Source: Weeksella massiliensis | GTDB lineage: Bacteria; Bacteroidota; Bacteroidia; Flavobacteriales; Weeksellaceae | NCBI GenBank assembly: GCA_000751595.1 | Contig: CCMH01000014.1 | Location: 1 to 64,000, forward strand | Direction: 5' to 3' | Length of the DNA: 64,000 nucleotides | In this document: piece after piece, positions 18,078 through 26,364 of the stretch | Layout of the letters: each line of letters starts with the position of its first letter | How positions within the stretch are numbered: position 1 is the stretch's first letter | Notes under the pieces: generated by a model | Database searches by the model: none | What the model saw: the letters and a program-made list of their open reading frames with translations, nothing else | Told to the model about the DNA's origin: nothing | Translations under genes and position numbers: made by a program

Positions 18078-18817
18078 TTTCGTGTGTCTTTCTCGGATTT
18101 TTTATTGTTGTTATTTACTTAATATTTAAGTTTGAAATTGCCTATTATTGGTTAATTCTACTTGGAATTATATGGGTAGGAATGATAAGTTGGGGTGCTT
18201 TTGATTTGCGTTTAAATTACTTTCTTAAGGTTTATTTTCATCAAAAAACTAACCAAAAACTGGTTGCAATTACCTTTGATGACGGACCAACAGAATGGAC
18301 AACTGAATTTTTAATGCTTCTGGAAAAATATAGAGCGAAAGCGACATTTTTTTGTATTGGTAATCAAATCAATCAATTTCCAGAAATATTTGAGCAAATT
18401 ATTCAAAATCAACATGAAGTAGGAAATCATACTCAATCTCATCTCCATCAAACAGGATTTTTATCCTATCAAGAACTAAAAAATGAAATTCTAAAGAATG
18501 ATGAAATTATCGAAAAATATTTAGGTAAAAAACCATGTTATTTTCGACCACCTTTCGGAGTTTCTAATCCAACTTATTCGAAAGTTATAAAAGCTACGAA
18601 ACATGAAGTAATTGGTTGGAGTGTGCGGTCATTGGACACAATAATCAAGGATGAAAAATCGATTGCGAAAAGAGTTTTACGAAAAGTGAAGCCAGGTTCC
18701 ATCATTTTGATGCATGATACATCCGAAAAATCTTTGTTTGCTTTGGAGCGTGTTTTGCAAGAATTACATAAAAATCAATATCAATTTGTGACGATTAGTG
18801 AATTGAAAAATAGTTAA
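18059..18817 (+). CDS. Polysaccharide deacetylase family protein (NodB domain)
   Basis: 252 residues with two N-terminal membrane helices (about 8-24 and 29-50), then a NodB carbohydrate-esterase-4 domain: TFDDGP with the catalytic and metal Asp pair, NHTQSH supplying two metal histidines, RPPFG, and a C-terminal LMHD. These enzymes remove N-acetyl groups from chitin-like sugars or peptidoglycan outside the membrane. No sugar is known in flexirubins, so the substrate in this pathway is open. It overlaps the chain-length gene by 19 bases, so co-expression is very likely. Confidence 0.92.
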   Translation: MSNHRIISCVFLGFFIVVIYLIFKFEIAYYWLILLGIIWVGMISWGAFDLRLNYFLKVYFHQKTNQKLVAITFDDGPTEWTTEFLMLLEKYRAKATFFCIGNQINQFPEIFEQIIQNQHEVGNHTQSHLHQTGFLSYQELKNEILKNDEIIEKYLGKKPCYFRPPFGVSNPTYSKVIKATKHEVIGWSVRSLDTIIKDEKSIAKRVLRKVKPGSIILMHDTSEKSLFALERVLQELHKNQYQFVTISELKNS

Positions 18818-18819
18818 AT

Positions 18820-19443
18820 ATGAAAAAAATAGTAGGTTTATTTTTAGTTTTATTAGCCACTTTTTCTTTGGCGCAGACAAGAATGAGCAACAATGAATTG
18901 GTGAATTTCAAGAAAACTGTCGAAGCAGAAATGAAATATACATCCACTTTTTCAGCGTCATTTACAGAGACCAAACACTTGAGTTTTTTGAAAAATCCTA
19001 CTGTTTCTAAAGGAAAATTATACTTACAAAATCCGAATAAAGTTTTGTGGCAATACACAAGTCCGAACAATACTTCGGTGTTATTTGTCGATAAAAAAAT
19101 AACATTGAAACAAGCCGGAAAAAGTAAAACAACAGATCTTAGTCGTCAAAAAAACTTTGCGCAATTAAACGATTTAATCATAGGTTCGTTCAACGGAGAT
19201 TTGTTTGATAGTGCAGAATTTGAAACTACTTTTTATACCAATGCAAAAGGAAGCTTAGTGAAATTAAAACCAAAATCGAAAACTGCTCAAAAATATTTAA
19301 AACAAATCGAACTTCAGTTCGATAAACAAGTCGATTTGGTTAGTGAAGTAAAATTAATCGAACCAAGTGGAGATTTCACATTAATTCAATTCTCGAACAA
19401 ATCAAAAAATCCAAATTTGAGTTCATCTTTATTTAAACCATAA
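18820..19443 (+). CDS. LolA-like periplasmic lipid/lipoprotein carrier
   Basis: 207 residues. An N-terminal signal peptide ends at about FSLAQ (residues 15-19), followed by a LolA-type sequence: FSASFTETKHLSFLKNPTVSKGKLY, then LWQYTSPNNTSVLFVD. LolA-fold proteins carry hydrophobic cargo across the periplasm in a half-barrel. LolA-like genes are regular members of aryl-polyene clusters. Here the likely cargo is the pigment or a lipid-linked intermediate going to the outer membrane. It starts 2 bases after the deacetylase stop. Confidence 0.87.
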   Translation: MKKIVGLFLVLLATFSLAQTRMSNNELVNFKKTVEAEMKYTSTFSASFTETKHLSFLKNPTVSKGKLYLQNPNKVLWQYTSPNNTSVLFVDKKITLKQAGKSKTTDLSRQKNFAQLNDLIIGSFNGDLFDSAEFETTFYTNAKGSLVKLKPKSKTAQKYLKQIELQFDKQVDLVSEVKLIEPSGDFTLIQFSNKSKNPNLSSSLFKP

Positions 19444-19461
19444 AAATCGATTTAGAATTTG

Positions 19462-19469
19462 TATTTTTG
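19462..19469 (+). promoter_or_regulatory. Possible internal promoter (-7 box TATTTTTG)
   Basis: This box lies in a 66-base gap, the widest break in this half of the operon, and matches TAnnTTTG 41 bases before the ATG at 19510. It could give extra expression of the distal half. Confidence 0.35.
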
Positions 19470-19509
19470 ATTTTTTAACGCTAACCTTTTTAGGAAAGAA
19501 ACTTGATTT

Positions 19510-19887
19510 ATGGCTGTTTTGCATAATTTTTATACCATCAATTTGATTGAAGAAAAGACCGAAAATTCTTATAATGTTTTAATAGAATTGAATAAAAATC
19601 ATACTATTTTTGAAGGTCATTTTCCTGGCAATCCAGTTACGCCAGGCGTTTGTATGATTCAGATTGTCAAAGAATTGGTAGAAGAAATTACTCAAAAAAA
19701 ATGGCAGTTAAAAAAATTGAGTAATGTGAAGTTTATGGCAATTATAAATCCTGAGGAGCATCCTAATTTGCATATTTCTCTTGATATTCATAAGGTTGAC
19801 AATCAGTTGAAAGTGAAAAGTATAGCCGCTTATGAGGAGGTAGTTGCCTTGAAATTGAGTGCTGAATTTGAAAATTCTACGAGATGA
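19510..19887 (+). CDS. Third hotdog-fold 3-hydroxyacyl-ACP dehydratase
   Basis: 125 residues with the FabZ-type GHFPGNPVTPGV motif (His37 is the likely catalytic residue). Where FabZ has a Glu on the following helix, this protein has MIQIVKEL, so the acid partner is altered, as in several aryl-polyene dehydratases. It should act on the ACP-bound 3-hydroxyacyl chain. A 4-base ATGA overlap couples it to the next gene. Confidence 0.87.
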   Translation: MAVLHNFYTINLIEEKTENSYNVLIELNKNHTIFEGHFPGNPVTPGVCMIQIVKELVEEITQKKWQLKKLSNVKFMAIINPEEHPNLHISLDIHKVDNQLKVKSIAAYEEVVALKLSAEFENSTR

Positions 19888-20366
19888 AATTATTTTTAGG
19901 ATTATTTTTAGGTGTCTTCTTTTTTTTCGGACCGAGTTTATCAGAGGTTAGAAAAAATTTCGAACATGCATCGAAAAGTAAAGAAAAAGCGAGCAGTTTC
20001 TATAACGATTTGAAATCTTATCAAGGAAATGAGGCTACTATGTCGGCGTATCAAGGAGCATCAGAAATGTTGTATTCGCGGTATTTTGGCTCGAAAGAAA
20101 CAAAAAAAAAGTTACTTATTAGTGGATCAATGAAAATTGACGCTGCTATAAAATCAGAACCAAAAAATGTAGAAATTCGTCTTATTCGTTTTATCCTACA
20201 AGAAAATTTACCCAAAGCAATTGCTTATAATAAAAACCTAACAGAAGACAAGAAAAGTATAATAACCTTGTACTCGCAACAGCCGAAAGAAGTAAAAGTT
20301 TTAGTCCAAAAATATAGTCAACAAGCCAAGAGTTTTACGGCAACAGAAAAAGCGAAATTCAACTAA
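19884..20366 (+). CDS. Uncharacterised exported protein of the pigment cluster
   Basis: 160 residues. The first 20 residues (KLFLGLFLGVFFFFGPSLS) form a signal peptide or membrane anchor. The rest is charged and helical: ARKNFEHASKSKEKASSFYNDLKSY-like heptads, then a helical pair resembling a degenerate TPR (SKNVEIRLIRFILQENLPKAIAYNK). No catalytic motif is visible. It overlaps the dehydratase gene by 4 bases and stops 3 bases before the glycosyltransferase. A periplasmic accessory role in transport is a guess from position. Confidence 0.75.
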   Translation: MKLFLGLFLGVFFFFGPSLSEVRKNFEHASKSKEKASSFYNDLKSYQGNEATMSAYQGASEMLYSRYFGSKETKKKLLISGSMKIDAAIKSEPKNVEIRLIRFILQENLPKAIAYNKNLTEDKKSIITLYSQQPKEVKVLVQKYSQQAKSFTATEKAKFN

Positions 20367-20369
20367 ACT

Positions 20370-21119
20370 TTGCAAGAAATTACAACAAAATTATTCGATA
20401 AGTATCGAGTTTGTGTCATTATCCCGACATACAACAATCACAAAACTTTGGCGAGAGTCATCGATGGAGTATTAGAATATACAGAAAATATTTTGGTGGT
20501 AAATGATGGATCAACAGACGATACAAGCCAAATATTATCGAGGTATGAAAATATTTCAATTCTTCAGTTACCAACAAATAGAGGAAAAGGGAATGCATTG
20601 AAAAATGGTTTTCGTTGGGCTAAGGAAAATAACTTTTCGTTTGCCATAACAATCGATTCAGACGGGCAGCATTATGCAGATGATTTACCTGTGTTTTTAG
20701 AACGATTAGATCAAAAAAAGGGTGAACCAATTTTGTTGATTGGCAATAGAAATATGGCGCAAGATGGCATTCCGAGAAAAAGTAGTTTCGGAAATAATTT
20801 CTCCAATTTTTGGTTTTGGTTCGAAACAGGAATCAAATTAGAAGACACACAATCCGGTTATCGTTTGTATCCGATTACGAAATTACCAAAGCGTTTTTTT
20901 TCGCGAAAATTCGAGTTTGAAATTGAAGTAATCGTACGTCTTGCTTGGCGACAAATAGCTATCGAACATGTGCCGGTAAAGGTTTTGTACGATAAGAGTG
21001 AACGCGTTTCTCATTTTAGGCCCTTCTGGGATTTTGCGCGTATCAGCGTGCTCAATACCTTTTTAGTTGGGTATGCTTTGCTCTTTTTTTGGCCCAAAAG
21101 GTTACTATTTAGAAACTAA
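20370..21119 (+). CDS. Family 2 glycosyltransferase (DPM-like)
   Basis: 249 residues of GT-A fold: VCVIIPTYNN at the start, VVNDGSTDD, the metal-binding TIDSDGQH and a late QSGYRLYP, all typical of dolichol/polyprenyl-phosphate sugar transferases. The frame is closed by a stop six bases upstream (20364-20366), so translation must begin at or near the TTG at 20370 and is probably coupled to the previous gene. A C-terminal hydrophobic segment may hold it to the membrane. Such enzymes also occur in aryl-polyene clusters, where their sugar acceptor is not established. Confidence 0.88.
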   Translation: MQEITTKLFDKYRVCVIIPTYNNHKTLARVIDGVLEYTENILVVNDGSTDDTSQILSRYENISILQLPTNRGKGNALKNGFRWAKENNFSFAITIDSDGQHYADDLPVFLERLDQKKGEPILLIGNRNMAQDGIPRKSSFGNNFSNFWFWFETGIKLEDTQSGYRLYPITKLPKRFFSRKFEFEIEVIVRLAWRQIAIEHVPVKVLYDKSERVSHFRPFWDFARISVLNTFLVGYALLFFWPKRLLFRN

Positions 21120-21190
21120 AATTTCGATTTAGAAAAGTGTTCCTTTTCATCTTACCAAAATTACCTTAATTTTAGGCAAAATTTCTATTC

Positions 21191-24100
21191 ATGTACCAAT
21201 TATTCTATCGTTTTTACAATTGGGTAAACCGTCATCGGCTGCTTAGTTTTAGCTTAGCTTTGATCAGTTTATTGGTAGGATTTTTTATTGTTTCTCACTT
21301 GAAAATTGAAGATGATATAACCAAAATGCTTCCGAAAAGTGAGCAAGGTAATATCACCACAAAAGTATTTCAGCAACAAAATTTTTCTGATAAAATTACG
21401 GTTCTTGTCCAAGCGAAAAAAGGTGCAACTGAAGAACAACTAATCGAAGTTGCTGAAGCAATTGAAAATGAATTATCCCCCTACGAAAACGATATTAAAA
21501 GTATTCAAGGAATTCAAAATGAAGAATTTCTAGAAGATGCTTTTACTTTGGTTTATAATCATTTACCAATTTTTTTATCCGAAGATGATTATCAAAAAAT
21601 AGACCAGCAAATCAATCCAGATTCGATTCAGAAAATTACCCAAACCAATTACGAAAGCCTAACTTCTCCTGCTGGTATTGTTAGTCGTAATTTTATCCTG
21701 AAAGATCCATTAGGTTTGACTTTTTTAGGTTTGAAAAAGTTACAAAAAATGGGCGGAATGAGCGATTTGTTGTATCAAGATGGATATCTTTTTACGCAAG
21801 ATAAATCGACTCTTTTGCTTTTCATCAATTCGAAATATAAAAGTGGCGATACCCAAAACAATACAGCTTTTGTAGAGGGTTTGAAAGATATTGAATCAAA
21901 AATCAATCAAGAGTTTACGCAAGTAAATGTTCAGTTTTTTGGTGCACCAATTATCGCGGTTGCTAATGCCAAACAAATAAAATCGGATATCATAAAAACC
22001 GTTGCAATTTCTATGAGCTTTTTGATGGTGCTTTTGATGGTTTTTTATCGAAAAATTTCTATTCCATTTATATTATTTATCCCAACTATTTTTGGTTTTA
22101 CATCGGCTTTGGTGGTAATGTATTTTCTCCGAAAAGAAGTTTCGGCAATTTCGATAAGTATTGGTGCCGTTTTACTGGGAATTACGATTGATTATGCGTT
22201 GCATATGATGACGCATTTTCGAGAAAAACAATCAGTGAAAACGTTGTATAAAGAAATCACTCAACCGATTCTGATGAGTTGTCTAACGACAGCAATTGCT
22301 TTTGTTTGCTTGGTTTTTTTACATTCAGAAGCCTTGATCGACTTAGGGATTTTTGCCTTTATTACGGTTTTGATGAGTGGTATTTTTTCATTGTTATTTA
22401 TTCCACATTTGTATCGTCCGAAAGAGGGAAGGTTAGAAGGGAAATCTAGTTGGATTGATCGTTTTGCTTCTCTTAATTTTGATCGAAATAATCCTTTGTT
22501 TTTTGCCACTTTGTTGTTGGTTGTTGTGAGTTTATTCACATTCTCTAAAGTGAAATTCAATCAGGATTTATCGACCATGAATTTCACACCCGAGGATCAG
22601 TTAAAAGTCGAAGAAATCTTATCTACTAAGACTTCGATGATGCAATCGTCATTGTATTTGGTGAATTATGGGAACTCTTTGGAACAAGTTCTCGATGAAT
22701 CTGATAGGATTTTTGAGCAATTACAAAAAGATTTAAAAACTTCTAAAATTGAAGATTTCTCCTCAATATCACCGATTTTATTACCCAAGTATAAACAACA
22801 AGAAAAAATTGAACAATGGAATTCTTTTTGGTCTAATGAACGAATATCGAAATTGAAAAATTTATTGATCAAGGAAGGTGAAAAAGTAGGTTTTATACCA
22901 GAAACCTATTCGCAATTTTATGATCATTTATTGATTCAATTTTCACCGATTACATCTAAAACCATTCAAGATTTTAATCCTAGTCTTTTGGATGAATTTA
23001 TTACTTCGAAGCAAGGATTTTATACCGTTTCAACTTTGGTTAAAGTTCATCCAGACCAGAAAAAATCTTTTATACAAGACTATAATTCGCCAGAAAAAAA
23101 TGTCATTATAGACCGTAAACAGCTGAGCGAAACTTATTTAGGTGGGATGGTTAAGGATTTCAATCGTTTGGTTAATTATTCTTCTCTCGCGATAATTTTC
23201 ATTCTTTGGATCTTTTTTAGACGAATAGAGTTGGTGCTCGTCAGCTTTTTACCTATTGTCATTACAGCGCTGGTTACCGCAGGGTTGATGGGACTTTTTA
23301 AGATAGAATTTAATATTTTTAGTTCAATCGTTTGTACTTTGATTTTTGGTCATGGAGTGGATTTTAGTATTTTTATGACCAGTGCTTTGCAAAAGCAATA
23401 CACAACCGGACTCAATGAAACTAAAAGCTATAAAGTCTCGATTTTATTGGCTGTTACAACTACTATTTTAGCGGTCGGAGCGCTAATTTTTGCTCAACAT
23501 CCTGCGCTGAAATCTATTGCTTCTGTTGCTTTAATTGGAGTGTCAGTTGCTGTGTTAATTACATTTGTTTTTTATCCTCCCATATTTCGGTTTTTCTTTT
23601 TCAATCGTCCACGGAAAGGACTTTCACCGGTAAGTTTACGAATCGTTTTAACATCGTTTTCTTTGTTTTTTTATTTTCTTTTCTTTGGAATCATCTTGAA
23701 CGGAATCATCTTTATTTTACGAATTATTTTACCGATTTCTCGTCAAAAAAAATATCAACTTTTCGATTGGCTTCTTACCAATTTCATGAAAACCGTTCCT
23801 TATCTTAATCCTTTTGTTAAAAAGAAAATTGTTAATTATTCAGCTAAAAATCACAAACAAACCGTTTTTATTTCGAATCATTCGAGTTCGCTCGATATTC
23901 CATTGAGTAAAATGTTGCTGAAGCGTTCTATTTTTGTCGTAAATGATTGGGTTTATCGTTCTCCGATTTATGGAAAAGCGATTCAATCGGCTGGTTTTTT
24001 CCCGATTACCAAAGGACTCGAAGATAATTTAGAAAAGCTCGAACGACGCATCGGAAAAGAATTTTCTGTAATGATTTATCCTGAAGGAACGCGTTCGCCG

Positions 24101-24841
24101 AACAATTTGATTGGTCGTTTTCATAAAGGGGCTTTTTATTTGGCAAATGAACTCAATCTTCCTATCCAACCGTTGTATTTACTGGGTGTTTCGGATGTTT
24201 GGCCTAAAAATGAATTGTTTATTTTTGATGGACAATTGACATGTGTTTTTGGCGAAGTTATCCAACCAAATGATAAAAAGTTTGGTGCAAATTATAGCGA
24301 AAGAGCAAAGAAAATAAGTCAATACTTCAAGCAAGAATATCAGAAACTTCGCGATCAATACGAAGATGAAAATTATTTTAGGAAAAAGGTTTTGTTAAGT
24401 TTTCTGTATAAAGAAAATGAGGTTGTTCTGAAAATGAAAATTAATTTTGATCAAAAGAAATCGATCTATCACGAATTGAACTTCTTATTGAAGAATACTG
24501 GAAAAATTTATCGCTATGCTGATGATTTTGGCGAATTTGATTTCGTTTTGACGATGCAACAAGCCAAAAGACAATTGTTAACTTATATAGAAAATGAGGA
24601 AAAACGAGCGATTGCTCAGACCAATTATATCACAAAAATTCGAGAAATTGATTATCTTACTGAGGAGATAATTCCAGAAGATTGTACAGTTATGATTATT
24701 GATGCGGAAAGATTTTCATCAGAAATTCCAGACTCTATTCAAGAAATTTTTATCTTATCAAAGACTATTTCAGTAGAACATTTTACCGATTTTGCATTAG
24801 AAAATCCTACCGATAACATCATTTATTTGAAACGATTATGA
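21191..24841 (+). CDS. RND/MMPL-family exporter fused to a PlsC-type acyltransferase
   Basis: At 1216 residues this is the largest pigment gene. Residues 1-800 are an RND/MMPL transporter: a first membrane helix (about 17-36), a periplasmic loop containing IEDDITKMLP, five or so helices at about 270-410, a second periplasmic loop and helices at about 655-790, with IDYAL and GVDFSI intramembrane motifs. Residues about 880-1060 form a PlsC acyltransferase with NHSSSLD (His897-Asp902) and EGTR (965-968). The last 130 or so residues match nothing I recognise. Joining an exporter to a membrane acyltransferase suggests acylation coupled to translocation. MMPL proteins occur in aryl-polyene clusters. 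Confidence 0.88.
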   Translation: MYQLFYRFYNWVNRHRLLSFSLALISLLVGFFIVSHLKIEDDITKMLPKSEQGNITTKVFQQQNFSDKITVLVQAKKGATEEQLIEVAEAIENELSPYENDIKSIQGIQNEEFLEDAFTLVYNHLPIFLSEDDYQKIDQQINPDSIQKITQTNYESLTSPAGIVSRNFILKDPLGLTFLGLKKLQKMGGMSDLLYQDGYLFTQDKSTLLLFINSKYKSGDTQNNTAFVEGLKDIESKINQEFTQVNVQFFGAPIIAVANAKQIKSDIIKTVAISMSFLMVLLMVFYRKISIPFILFIPTIFGFTSALVVMYFLRKEVSAISISIGAVLLGITIDYALHMMTHFREKQSVKTLYKEITQPILMSCLTTAIAFVCLVFLHSEALIDLGIFAFITVLMSGIFSLLFIPHLYRPKEGRLEGKSSWIDRFASLNFDRNNPLFFATLLLVVVSLFTFSKVKFNQDLSTMNFTPEDQLKVEEILSTKTSMMQSSLYLVNYGNSLEQVLDESDRIFEQLQKDLKTSKIEDFSSISPILLPKYKQQEKIEQWNSFWSNERISKLKNLLIKEGEKVGFIPETYSQFYDHLLIQFSPITSKTIQDFNPSLLDEFITSKQGFYTVSTLVKVHPDQKKSFIQDYNSPEKNVIIDRKQLSETYLGGMVKDFNRLVNYSSLAIIFILWIFFRRIELVLVSFLPIVITALVTAGLMGLFKIEFNIFSSIVCTLIFGHGVDFSIFMTSALQKQYTTGLNETKSYKVSILLAVTTTILAVGALIFAQHPALKSIASVALIGVSVAVLITFVFYPPIFRFFFFNRPRKGLSPVSLRIVLTSFSLFFYFLFFGIILNGIIFILRIILPISRQKKYQLFDWLLTNFMKTVPYLNPFVKKKIVNYSAKNHKQTVFISNHSSSLDIPLSKMLLKRSIFVVNDWVYRSPIYGKAIQSAGFFPITKGLEDNLEKLERRIGKEFSVMIYPEGTRSPNNLIGRFHKGAFYLANELNLPIQPLYLLGVSDVWPKNELFIFDGQLTCVFGEVIQPNDKKFGANYSERAKKISQYFKQEYQKLRDQYEDENYFRKKVLLSFLYKENEVVLKMKINFDQKKSIYHELNFLLKNTGKIYRYADDFGEFDFVLTMQQAKRQLLTYIENEEKRAIAQTNYITKIREIDYLTEEIIPEDCTVMIIDAERFSSEIPDSIQEIFILSKTISVEHFTDFALENPTDNIIYLKRL

Positions 24842-26364
24842 AACAATACGATACGGTAATTATTGGGAGTGGATTAGGCGGTTTGGTTACGGCGGTGATA
24901 TTGGCAAAAGAAGGTCAAAAAGTTGCTGTTTTAGAAAAAAATAATCAATTTGGTGGGAATTTACAGACTTTTACTCGAAATAAAGTGATTTTTGATACCG
25001 GTGTTCATTACATCGGTGGATTGGATTTGGACGAAAATCTATATCAATATTTCACGTATTTAGAAATAATGCCTCATCTGAAATTACAGAAGCTCGATGA
25101 AAATTGTTTCGATCGGATATCTTTTGATGATGTAGAAGAAACGTTTTGTTTGGCGCAGGGGTATGAGAATTTTGTTCAACAATTGTTGCAACATTTCCCA
25201 AACGAAGATGAAGCGCTCCGTAAATATTGTCGGACCATAGAAAATGTTTGCAATGCTTTTCCGATGTACAATCTGAATCGAGGAAAAATGGCCTACGAAG
25301 ATGATGTTTTATCTGTTCGTTTGGTCGATTTTTTAGATGAGTTAACTGATAATCAATTGCTAAAAAGTGTCTTGGTTGGAAATAATTTTTTATATGTTGG
25401 CGAAGCCGAAACTACGCCTTTGTACGTTCATGCTTTGTCCGTAAATTCGTACATGAAAAGTGCTTGGCGATGCATAAACGGTGGAAGTCAAATCGCGAAA
25501 CAACTGATCAAAGTTTTAAAAAAATATAGAGGAGAAGTTCTTAAGTATCAAGAGGTTATTTCTTTTGATGTTGAAAATCAAAACATTAAATCTTGTACAA
25601 CAAAAGATGGTTTAGTTTTTCGAGCTGATAATTTTGTGTCGAATATTAATCTCAATGAAACTATTCGGTTAGTGGGCGAGCAACATTTTTCTAAACCCTT
25701 TAGTAAGCGAATAAAAAGTTTGCGTTTCACGCCTTCCGTATTTTCATTGTATTTGGTTTTCAAACCAGAATCTTTTCCTTATTCTCCGTATAATTTTTAC
25801 CATCATCGATCAAAAAATAATTTTCTCAACGAGCATTTGTTAGATGAATCTCAATGGCCTTCAGTATATATAGCGACTTTCACGGCGAATGAAAAAAATC
25901 AGCAATGGGCAGAAGGTATGACTGTGATGACCTATATGGATTATCAAGATGTGACTGAGTGGCACGACACGGTAAATGTTTCTATCAATGATAATTCAGG
26001 GAAAAGAGGTGCTCGGTATGAGGAGTTTAAAAAGCTTAAAACCAATCAATTATTAAATGAGTTAGAAAAGAATTTCCCGTTGATAAGAGAGCAGATTCAG
26101 CATATTTATACTTCGACGCCTTTGTCTTATCGCGATTTTATCGGTTCGGAAAATGGAAATTTATACGGTTATATGAAAGATGCGAATGCACCGATGAAAA
26201 CCTTTATTTCGGCTAAAACAAAATTGAAAAACTTATTTCTTACCGGTCAAAATGTTCGTATGCATGGAGTTTTAGGGGTGACGATTGGCGCTTTTGTGAC
26301 AGGTTCTGAGATGTTGAACGGGTACGATGAATTGTTGAAAAAAGTAATCGCTTCGCAAAAATGA
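24838..26364 (+). CDS. CrtI/phytoene desaturase-like FAD oxidoreductase
   Basis: 508 residues of the phytoene desaturase/retinol saturase superfamily. The N-terminal dinucleotide fold is DTVIIGSGLGGLVTA (Gly10-x-Gly12-xx-Gly15), followed by FGGNLQTF; the C-terminal FAD-binding LTGQNVRMHGVLG is complete. It overlaps the exporter-acyltransferase gene by 4 bases. Such enzymes oxidise or reduce long conjugated chains, so it may adjust unsaturation of the polyene. The direction of the reaction is not predictable from sequence. Confidence 0.87.
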   Translation: MKQYDTVIIGSGLGGLVTAVILAKEGQKVAVLEKNNQFGGNLQTFTRNKVIFDTGVHYIGGLDLDENLYQYFTYLEIMPHLKLQKLDENCFDRISFDDVEETFCLAQGYENFVQQLLQHFPNEDEALRKYCRTIENVCNAFPMYNLNRGKMAYEDDVLSVRLVDFLDELTDNQLLKSVLVGNNFLYVGEAETTPLYVHALSVNSYMKSAWRCINGGSQIAKQLIKVLKKYRGEVLKYQEVISFDVENQNIKSCTTKDGLVFRADNFVSNINLNETIRLVGEQHFSKPFSKRIKSLRFTPSVFSLYLVFKPESFPYSPYNFYHHRSKNNFLNEHLLDESQWPSVYIATFTANEKNQQWAEGMTVMTYMDYQDVTEWHDTVNVSINDNSGKRGARYEEFKKLKTNQLLNELEKNFPLIREQIQHIYTSTPLSYRDFIGSENGNLYGYMKDANAPMKTFISAKTKLKNLFLTGQNVRMHGVLGVTIGAFVTGSEMLNGYDELLKKVIASQK

